NCBI GenBank assembly: GCA_025359865.1
Contig: JANYDH010000130.1
Coordinates: forward strand, 1 to 54,891
From: Actinomycetes bacterium
Lineage (GTDB): Bacteria; Actinomycetota; Acidimicrobiia; Acidimicrobiales; Ilumatobacteraceae
DNA length: 54,891 nucleotides
Reading direction: 5' to 3'
The translations under genes and the position numbers were made by a program. How positions within the stretch are numbered: position 1 is the first letter of the stretch; every line of letters begins with the position of its first letter. The notes under the pieces are model-generated. The model made no database searches, had not been told where the DNA came from, and was given only the letters and a program-made list of their open reading frames with translations. Shown one piece after another: positions 49,501-54,891 of the stretch.

Positions 49501-49791
49501 TACGTCGTTCTTGCCGCGCCTGGTGCAGCGGACGCTATCCGGTTGGCTCAGGCGCATGTGGACGAGATCCGTCTGGTGTTGACCGATGTGATCATGCCGG
49601 AGATGAGCGGGCACGATTTGACCGAGCGGCTGCTTTCACTCGGGTTGCATGCCGACTATCTGTACATGTCGGGATACACCGGCGGCATCCTCGGCGAGCG
49701 TGGCCTGGTCGGACTGGAGGCGGCCTTCATCCAGAAACCATTTACGATAGCGGCCCTCGTCGCCAAGGTAGGTGCGGTGCTTCAAGGCTGA
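46525..49791 (+). CDS. soluble hybrid sensor histidine kinase (PAS-GAF-PAS-PAS-PAS-HisKA-HATPase-receiver)
   Basis: This 1088-residue cytosolic kinase has no membrane helix. In order, it has an N-terminal PAS (GYMTLDADG, about 40-145), a GAF domain (about 175-310), a PAS (about 320-440), a PAS (TLQSIGDAVITTDAAG, about 450-570), a further PAS-like module (about 580-700) and a HisKA domain with GVAHDFNNML (phospho-His727). An HATPase domain with NLCVNARDAI and GTGLGLATVYG follows, then a receiver with LTDVIMPEMSG (Asp1021). The N-terminal sensing set implies an intracellular redox, light or ligand signal. I chose GTG 46525, with GGAGG 9 nt upstream; a TTG at 46489 is an alternative. No separate regulator is adjacent. 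Confidence 0.93.
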   Translation: MLNASDRHDDLRGIEAMSAEELRRVVHDLRVHHVELFDMAPVGYMTLDADGLIVQANLTVASMLGVERATLIGQPFDLLVAVEHRDDARLVRRRLAEQGGVNVQEMVMIRPTGARFWARLESSVTTTAMADPAVRLVLSDISAAKSLALLRELEWAMLERCARGVALPSLLESLVVGYESMTPGMRGSVLLLDLSGRHLRIGAAPHLPVEYCDAIDGIEIGPAVGSCGTAAHTGQTVVAADIATDPRWVDFCDLALAHGLRSCWSVPITGASGRVLGTFAFYFDVPRAATADDLAAIEHGANLAGVAIERDRTAAELAESIQRFEGAFEHSAIAMSLAAPDGTRIRVNARRAAMLGYTEAETLAMRFEDSCHPDDQATAWVLWDRLLAGEIDSYENPLRFIHKDGHTVWTSVANAAVRDAGGNILYVVSQVVDMTSQTLVERELRRSEEQLSITLQSIGDAVITTDAAGLITRMNTTAERLTGWSLADAAGLRLSQVYQIVDARTLLPAVDSAALVMDSGRVVSLADHSMLIARDGQEFRISDSAAPIRDTTGVIVGVVVVFRDVTDVYLLHQSLEASAGVLERTGAIAKIGGWELDLRTGQGVWTPELFRILDVVPPVIPPLEEGFDRFFPPDSRVMVQTAMQAGMSDGTPWDLEVSMLTGSGQPIWIRLTGAATFDDGQPVRLSGVFHDITQRRAAEEALSRSEARLRQAVKMESVGLLAGGVAHDFNNMLGVILGHAEVAMGEPDAVGRVHAHLGAICQAAERSAALTRQLLAYSRQQPVVPEVVDLNHAVDAVLGILQRLVGDDVSVLVQRGADLWPVEIDPSQIDQILTNLCVNARDAIAGVGQIVIETANCVLDAAFCASRLDAEPGEYVRLTVRDTGMGIDPETLPRLFEPFFTTKAVGSGTGLGLATVYGVVTQNLGFVDVSSDPGQGATFLVYLPRRVSGDATSPGLTDQLAAVPAGGSGMVLVVEDEPELLELVTEVLEREGYVVLAAPGAADAIRLAQAHVDEIRLVLTDVIMPEMSGHDLTERLLSLGLHADYLYMSGYTGGILGERGLVGLEAAFIQKPFTIAALVAKVGAVLQG

Positions 49792-49795
49792 CCAA

Positions 49796-49831
49796 TGGCG
49801 CTGGGTTGTTGTCAATGACAGCCAAACGCCA
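49796..49831. terminator. bidirectional hairpin, copy 2 of the dispersed repeat
   Basis: The element lies between convergent genes (stops at 49791 and 49836). It is nearly identical to the element at 14533-14570, including the loop TGTCAATG and the inner core, with two substitutions in the arms. The outer TGGCG/CGCCA pairs and the inner GGTTGT/ACAGCC stem remain, while the middle is weakened by mismatches. Confidence 0.75.
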
Positions 49832-49835
49832 ACTG

Positions 49836-50927
49836 TCAGGCTGTTGTGCCTGGCGCGTGTGGCTCTAGCGCCTCGGAGAGATCGGCCCACAGGTCGTCGA
49901 CGTCTTCGATGCCGACGCTCATCCTCAGCAGGCCTGGATGGACGTGCGCGTCGCCAGCGTATTTCTGCCTTCGTTCGATTGTGGTCTCCACGCCGCCAAG
50001 ACTGGTGGCTGGCACCAGGATCCGGACTCGTGCACACACCGCGTCGGCCGCGGTTGCACCGTTGCGCATGATGAACGACACCATCGCTCCCTGACCGGGG
50101 TAACGCACCTCCTGCACGGCGGCATGCTTGCGTAGCCGCTCGACGAGCACCGCGGCGTTGCTCTGCGAGGCCCGGAGGCGAAGCGGCATCGTGCGTAGCC
50201 CGCGCAACGCAAGAAAGGCTTCGAGCGCGCCGGGTGTGGCGCCCTGGAATGTGCGCGCCCGAATCAGACGCTCGAAGATCTCGTCATCGTCGGTGATGCA
50301 CAGGCCGATCAGCAGATCACTATGGCCGCCGATGAACTTCGTCCCGCTGTGCAACACGATGGTTGCGCCATGCTGCAATGGCTGCTGCAGCAGAGGCGTC
50401 GCAAAGGTGGAGTCGACAACCATCCGCGCACCAGCCACCGCCGCGGCCGCGCCGATCGCGGGCAGGTCGGCCACGTCGAGCGTTGGGTTGGTGGGGGTCT
50501 CGACCCACACCAGGTCGGCGCCATGAGCGGCAGCGGCGACAGCGGCCGTATCAGTGATGTCGACCGGGCGAAGTTGCACCTGGCCCTGGGCATGATACTC
50601 GCTGAGCAACGACCGGACTCCCAGGTAGCTCACGGTCGGGATGACGACCACCTTTGGTGCCAGGGCGTACACGGCTGCCGCGGCCGCCGCCATTCCGCTC
50701 GCATAGGAGACAGCCCGGCCACCTTCCAGCGCGCCCACAGCCTGTTCGAGCGCCGTCCACCCATCGGTACCGTGTGTGCGGGTGTACTCGCCGCCGTCTC
50801 GAAAGTTCGACGCCAGCACGATCGGCTGGTTCAACGGCGATCCCGGTGCGATGGGGCGGCCGGCAACGACCGCGATGGTGTTCGGGTGCAGCTTGCGTGG
50901 GGGGAGGGCGTTGGTCATGTCGCTCAT
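49836..50927 (-). CDS. Cys/Met metabolism PLP-dependent enzyme, divergent second copy
   Basis: This 363-residue fold-type I PLP enzyme belongs to the same family as the gene at 663-1856 but is divergent. The cofactor Lys is Lys197 in HSGTKFIGGH, and VVDSTFATPLLQQPL is conserved. The YSRxxNPT motif is replaced by YTRTHGTDGW near residues 49-58, so the substrate-binding entry differs. It may act as a cystathionine- or methionine-type lyase or something new. I chose the ATG at 50927; 50918 and an upstream frame start at 50981 are alternatives. It is divergent from hrpA across 77 bp and convergent with the sensor kinase. Confidence 0.84.
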   Translation of the reverse strand: MSDMTNALPPRKLHPNTIAVVAGRPIAPGSPLNQPIVLASNFRDGGEYTRTHGTDGWTALEQAVGALEGGRAVSYASGMAAAAAAVYALAPKVVVIPTVSYLGVRSLLSEYHAQGQVQLRPVDITDTAAVAAAAHGADLVWVETPTNPTLDVADLPAIGAAAAVAGARMVVDSTFATPLLQQPLQHGATIVLHSGTKFIGGHSDLLIGLCITDDDEIFERLIRARTFQGATPGALEAFLALRGLRTMPLRLRASQSNAAVLVERLRKHAAVQEVRYPGQGAMVSFIMRNGATAADAVCARVRILVPATSLGGVETTIERRQKYAGDAHVHPGLLRMSVGIEDVDDLWADLSEALEPHAPGTTA

Positions 50928-51004
50928 GCTCTCACGGTTGAAGCCGCAAACGGGCGTGGGGCGCGGCCGGATCGCTGCCATGCTGAGCCGAGGAGATCCA
51001 CGTT

Positions 51005-54000
51005 ATGTCTGCACAGCCCAACGGCACACCCACATCCGTCATTCCGCAGAAACCCACGGCGGCAGATCGTCGCGCGCTCGTAGCCGAGCAGGTACTCCGC
51101 CAAGGTCGGATCACCTATCCCCAGATTCTTCCGATCACCGAGCGTCATGACGAGTTGCTACAGCTGATCCGCGATCATCAGGTGGTCATCGTTGCTGGTG
51201 AAACAGGGTCAGGCAAGAGCACCCAGCTACCGAAGCTCTGCCTCGAAGCCGGTCGAGGGGTCTCCGGATTGATCGGGCACACCCAGCCACGCCGGATGGC
51301 AGCCCGTACCATCGCCGAGCGAGTGGCTGAAGAGCTCGGCTCCGAACTCGGCGCAGAGGTCGGCTACACCGTGCGGTTCACCGACCATGTTGGCGACGAC
51401 ACGCTGGTGAAGGTGATGACCGACGGCATCCTGTTGGCCGAGATCCAGCGCGACCGGATGCTCAGGCGCTACGACACGCTGATTATCGACGAGGCACACG
51501 AGCGCAGCCTGAACATCGACTTCATCCTCGGCTACCTGAAGCAGTTACTCCCGAAGCGGCCTGATCTGAAGGTGATCGTCACGTCGGCCACGATCGACAC
51601 CGAACGGTTCGCAGCGCACTTCGGTAGTGCTGGTCGGTCTGCGCCGATTGTCGAGGTGACCGGTCGCACGTATCCGGTGGAGTTGCGGTATCGGCCGTAC
51701 GGAGACGAGCCGGGTGACGATCGCGATCAGGTGCAGGCGATCTGCGACGCTGTCGACGAGTTGAGCCGCGAGGGTCCGGGCGACATCTTGGTGTTCCTCA
51801 GCGGCGAGCGCGAGATCCACGACACGGCCGACGCGTTACGCCGACTCGATCTGCGGCAGTTCGAAGTGCTGCCGTTGTATGCCCGGCTGAGCGCAGTCGA
51901 ACAACACCGGATCTTTCAACCGCACGCGAGTCGGCGGGTGGTGCTCAGTACCAACGTCGCTGAGACATCGCTCACCGTTCCGGGGGTGCGGTACGTGATC
52001 GATGCCGGCTCGGCGCGGATCTCGCGGTACAGCTTGCGCCTGAAGGTGCAGCGACTTCCGATCGAAGCCGTTTCGCGGGCCTCGGCCAACCAGCGTTCCG
52101 GGCGATGTGGCCGTGTTGCTCCAGGTATCTGTGTGCGCCTCTATGCCGAGGACGACTACGAGTCGCGGCCTGAGTTCACCGAGCCCGAGATCCTGCGCAC
52201 CAACCTTGCTTCGGTCATCTTGCAGATGACAGCGATCGGGCTCGGTGACGTGGCCGCGTTCCCGTTCCTCGAACCGCCCGACGCCAGGGCCATCCGGGAT
52301 GGCTATGCATTGCTGGAAGAGCTTGGCGCCATCCACCCGGCCGACGAGCACGACCGTCGCACGCTGACGACCGTCGGTAAATGCCTTGCCCGGCTGCCGA
52401 TCGATCCGCGGCTCGCGCGGATGGTGCTCGAGGCCGAACACTACGGGTGCGTCCGCGAGGTGATGGTCATCGCTGCCGCGCTCTCCATCCAGGACCCTCG
52501 CGAGCGTCCATCCGCCGAGGCCGGGGCGAGTGCCAGACAGGCGGCCGAAGAGGCACATCGTCGGTTTGCGGTCGAGGGCTCGGACTTCCTGGCGCTGGTG
52601 AAGCTGTGGGACTACCTCCGCGAACGACAGCGCGCGTTGTCGAGCAGCCAGTTCCGAAAGCTGTGCCGGAGCGAGTTCCTCAACTACCTCCGCGTCCGCG
52701 AGTGGCAAGATCTGTTCAGCCAACTTCGGCAAGTCGCGGGCGGCATCGGCCTGCGGTCGGGTACCGAAGCCGGCCATCCCGACCGCATCCACCAGTCGCT
52801 ACTTGCTGGGCTGCTGTCGCATCTGGGGATGCGTGACGACACGAGCAACGAGCCGAAGGGGCGTAATGCCAACGGGCGTGATGCAAACGGGCGTGAGGTG
52901 AAAGGTCGCGAGGTAAAAGGCCGCGACATCAAAGGCCGCGAGTTCCGCGGTGCTCACGGGTCGAAGTTCGCGATCGGCTCTGGCTCATCGTTGCAGAAGG
53001 TACCGCCGCGGTGGGTGATGGCGGCAGAGCTCGTGGAGACCAACAGGTTGTGGGCGCGGATGGTGGCCGCCGTACAACCCGAGTGGGCGGAACGTTTGGG
53101 CGCCGATCTGGCGAAGTACTCCTACGCCGAACCAACCTGGGATGAGCGCAGCGGGCGGGCGGTCACCATCGAGCGTGTGTCGCTGTACGGTCTGCCGATC
53201 GTGACCGGTCGCCGCATCGGACTCGATCGGATCGATCCCACGGCGGCACGGGAGATGTTCATCACCCACGCGCTGGTGGAGGGCGAGTGGACTGCCCAGC
53301 ACCGATTTGTCGAAGAGAACCGTGCGGTCCTCGATCAGGTACGGGTGATGGAGGATCGGCTTCGCCGGATTGATCTGGTCGATCACGATGCGGTCTTTCG
53401 TTTCTACGACGAGCGAGTGGGCGCCGATGTGGTGTCGTCACGACATTTCGACCAATGGTGGAAGCAGGCTCGTGCCAAGCAGCCCGATCTCTTGCGGCTC
53501 ACGGTCGATGCGCTGCTGGGCGAACGCAGCCGCGGTCATGGCGTAGACGACTTCGCCGACACCTGGCACTACGACGATCTTGAGTTGCATGTGACCTACC
53601 GGTTCGACCCCGGTGCGGCCGATGACGGCGTCACCGTCCACGTTCCGATCACGGTGCTGAACCAGGTCGGCGATGAAGGCTTCGACTGGCAGGTCCCGGG
53701 GTTCCGCGAGGAACTCGCGTCGGCGATGGTGAAGACTCTGCCGAAGGAGATCCGTCGCGAGTTGGTGCCGGCAGCCGACACCACTGCTGCTGCCTACCAA
53801 CTGCTGCCTACTGAGCCGGGGCCGGAGCACGGCACGTTGGCCGAAGCGTTGGGTTCGGCGCTCCAGCAGATCGCGCAGGTCAAGGTACCGTCGCGAGCGT
53901 TCGACATCACGCGGGTGCCCGACCACCTGCGGATTTCGTTCGTCGTCGACGACGACCAAGGGCGACCGATCGGGCGCAGCAAGGACGTCATCGACCTGCG

Positions 54001-54891
54001 ACGCCGGTTCGGCAGCCTCGTTCGTCAAGCGATCGCGGCAGCGTCGCCGGTGCGTGAGCGGGCTGCCATCACCACGTGGGATGTAGGCACCCTGCCGACG
54101 ATGGTCGAGACCGGTGAGTCCGGTCGTACAGTGCGCGGCTACCCGGCGTTACTCGACGACGAACACAGCGTGTCGCTGCGGGTGTTCACCAATGCCGATC
54201 TGCAAGCGCGCGTCATGCGCGGCGGTGTTCGCAGGCTGCTGTTGCTCACGTGTTCGCCCAGCCGCAAAGCGGTGGAGCGTGGGCTCGACAACCACCGCCG
54301 GCTCGTGCTGGCGAGGAGCACGGTCGGGATCGACGATCTCGTAGGGCAGTGCATTTCCGCTGCTGCCGACCGGGTGATCACCGACTACGGAGCGCTGCCA
54401 TGGGATGCCGACGCGTTTGCCGACCTCCAGACGATGGCCCGTGCACAATTCGTCGATCACGCCGCCACCTCGCTGTGTACGGCCATCGACATCATTGACG
54501 CAGCCGCGGCCGTCGAGCGGCAACTTGCCAGGCTCATCGCCCCCACCGCACTGCCCACTGTGACCGATGCGCGTGCCCAACTCGAGCGTTTGGTGAGGCC
54601 GGGCTTCGTCGCGGCCACTGGCATGCGCCGCCTGCCCGATGTGGTGCGTTACCTGCGCGGCATCGAGCGTCGACTCGACAAGATCGCGGGCGAAATTCCC
54701 CGAGACCAGCAACGAATGCGCGAGGTGCAAGCCCTGGAACGACGCTATTCGGCGGTACTGAAACGTCTCGATCGGGTGCGGATCACGCCCGAGGTCGTCG
54801 ATCTCGGCTGGTCGCTGGAGGAGCTGCGGATCAGCGTGTTCGCACAGGCGCTGGGCACCAACGGCCCGGTCAGCGCCCAACGAATCGATCG
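51005..54891 (+). CDS. hrpA: ATP-dependent RNA helicase HrpA (3' end truncated by the window)
   Basis: HrpA is a DEAH-box helicase acting on RNA and stalled ribosomes. The frame runs from ATG 51005 (GGAG 10 nt upstream) to the window edge, at least 1295 codons, and has no stop. Motifs are Walker A GETGSGKST at 65-73, DEAH at 162-165, VTSATID, TNVAETSLTVPGV, QRSGRCGRV, and the long C-terminal HrpA-specific region ending in WSLEELRISVFAQALG. That region normally lies within about 15 residues of the C-terminus, so only a few codons are missing. A pentapeptide repeat lies near residues 619-647. Confidence 0.93.
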   Translation, partial: MSAQPNGTPTSVIPQKPTAADRRALVAEQVLRQGRITYPQILPITERHDELLQLIRDHQVVIVAGETGSGKSTQLPKLCLEAGRGVSGLIGHTQPRRMAARTIAERVAEELGSELGAEVGYTVRFTDHVGDDTLVKVMTDGILLAEIQRDRMLRRYDTLIIDEAHERSLNIDFILGYLKQLLPKRPDLKVIVTSATIDTERFAAHFGSAGRSAPIVEVTGRTYPVELRYRPYGDEPGDDRDQVQAICDAVDELSREGPGDILVFLSGEREIHDTADALRRLDLRQFEVLPLYARLSAVEQHRIFQPHASRRVVLSTNVAETSLTVPGVRYVIDAGSARISRYSLRLKVQRLPIEAVSRASANQRSGRCGRVAPGICVRLYAEDDYESRPEFTEPEILRTNLASVILQMTAIGLGDVAAFPFLEPPDARAIRDGYALLEELGAIHPADEHDRRTLTTVGKCLARLPIDPRLARMVLEAEHYGCVREVMVIAAALSIQDPRERPSAEAGASARQAAEEAHRRFAVEGSDFLALVKLWDYLRERQRALSSSQFRKLCRSEFLNYLRVREWQDLFSQLRQVAGGIGLRSGTEAGHPDRIHQSLLAGLLSHLGMRDDTSNEPKGRNANGRDANGREVKGREVKGRDIKGREFRGAHGSKFAIGSGSSLQKVPPRWVMAAELVETNRLWARMVAAVQPEWAERLGADLAKYSYAEPTWDERSGRAVTIERVSLYGLPIVTGRRIGLDRIDPTAAREMFITHALVEGEWTAQHRFVEENRAVLDQVRVMEDRLRRIDLVDHDAVFRFYDERVGADVVSSRHFDQWWKQARAKQPDLLRLTVDALLGERSRGHGVDDFADTWHYDDLELHVTYRFDPGAADDGVTVHVPITVLNQVGDEGFDWQVPGFREELASAMVKTLPKEIRRELVPAADTTAAAYQLLPTEPGPEHGTLAEALGSALQQIAQVKVPSRAFDITRVPDHLRISFVVDDDQGRPIGRSKDVIDLRRRFGSLVRQAIAAASPVRERAAITTWDVGTLPTMVETGESGRTVRGYPALLDDEHSVSLRVFTNADLQARVMRGGVRRLLLLTCSPSRKAVERGLDNHRRLVLARSTVGIDDLVGQCISAAADRVITDYGALPWDADAFADLQTMARAQFVDHAATSLCTAIDIIDAAAAVERQLARLIAPTALPTVTDARAQLERLVRPGFVAATGMRRLPDVVRYLRGIERRLDKIAGEIPRDQQRMREVQALERRYSAVLKRLDRVRITPEVVDLGWSLEELRISVFAQALGTNGPVSAQRID
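52859..52945 (+). repeat. 15-bp tandem repeat in hrpA (pentapeptide GR[D/E]xx)
   Basis: Six degenerate 15-bp units encode GR-N/D/E-A/V/I-N/K-type pentapeptides (GRNAN, GRDAN, GREVK, GREVK, GRDIK, GREFR). The segment sits between the helicase core and the C-terminal region and replaces a normal linker with a charged low-complexity strand. Confidence 0.85.

Noticed and set aside
52684-52932. Minus frame with SRPFTSRPFTS repeats, at first sight a repeat-rich peptide gene
   Set aside because: It is the complementary strand of the hrpA pentapeptide repeat.
1-54891. CRISPR arrays, insertion sequences, prophage or attachment sites
   Set aside because: No regularly spaced identical repeats with unique spacers, no transposase or integrase frame, and no tRNA-flanking duplication were found. 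The tRNA-Ala 3' end is not repeated nearby as far as I can see.

Overview
The window is one contiguous, densely coded chromosomal stretch of a high-GC bacterium. The gene content points to the Actinomycetota. The signs are two proteins of the mycothiol-dependent maleylpyruvate isomerase superfamily, a TldD/TldE pair, an FmdB-SAF-galU-moeA neighbourhood, a SepX/GlpR-like membrane protein beside tRNA-Ala, frequent GTG starts, and ATGA stop/start overlaps. The catabolic profile (acyl-CoA dehydrogenases, an AtuA/acyl-CoA carboxylase set, a sarcosine/dimethylglycine dehydrogenase, a Rieske oxygenase) would suit an aquatic or soil lineage such as the Acidimicrobiia. That placement is inference from gene content; no rRNA is present. 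I found no CRISPR array, insertion sequence, integrase or prophage, so this looks like native chromosome rather than an island.

Layout. 1-2.7 kb: an alpha/beta hydrolase and a Cys/Met-metabolism PLP enzyme (minus), divergent across a long hairpin from a mycothiol-type isomerase. 2.7-8 kb: minus-strand run dxs, enoyl-CoA hydratase, HisN-like phosphatase, D-aminoacylase. 8-10.6 kb: SDR plus ThDP enzyme. 10.56-10.93 kb: a lipoprotein reading frame that has no ATG/GTG/TTG start. 11-13.8 kb: tldD-tldE. 13.9-14.5 kb: LPXTG surface protein. 14.6-18.4 kb (minus): sugar-nucleotide reductase-like gene, then a three-gene electron-transfer unit (haem/FNR membrane flavoprotein, exported FMN-binding protein, ApbE flavin transferase). 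18.4-20 kb: PHP phosphoesterase and uppP. 20-21.1 kb: SAF protein and a cysteine-less FmdB homologue.

21.2-27.4 kb holds galU, a glycolipid-binding-like gene, moeA, moaA, a secreted protein, moaC, a SepX/GlpR-like membrane protein and tRNA-Ala(CGC). It mixes molybdenum-cofactor synthesis with a neighbourhood tied to cell division in other Actinomycetota. 27.6-31.2 kb: methylated-glycine oxidation enzyme plus class V aminotransferase. 31.3-41.5 kb: AtuA-like protein, biotin carboxylase and carboxyltransferase subunits in overlapping order, a divergent TIGR03084-like protein, NhaA, and two convergent acyl-CoA dehydrogenases. 41.7-46.5 kb: exported SPOR-like protein, serine hydrolase, CHAD protein, an HRI1-like protein and a Rieske oxygenase alpha subunit. 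46.5-49.8 kb: a large soluble hybrid histidine kinase. 49.8-51 kb: a second Cys/Met-type PLP enzyme. 51 kb to the end: hrpA, cut off a few codons before its expected stop.

Cross-cutting features. A near-identical hairpin of about 37 bp occurs at two convergent gene junctions 35 kb apart. There is a perfect 46-bp palindrome beside the tRNA terminator and a 48-bp imperfect one near 1.9 kb. Short tandem repeats are unusually common: 11-bp or 15-bp units in intergenic regions, and 6-, 9-, 12- and 15-bp units inside genes (moaC, the lipoprotein, the biotin carboxylase, hrpA).
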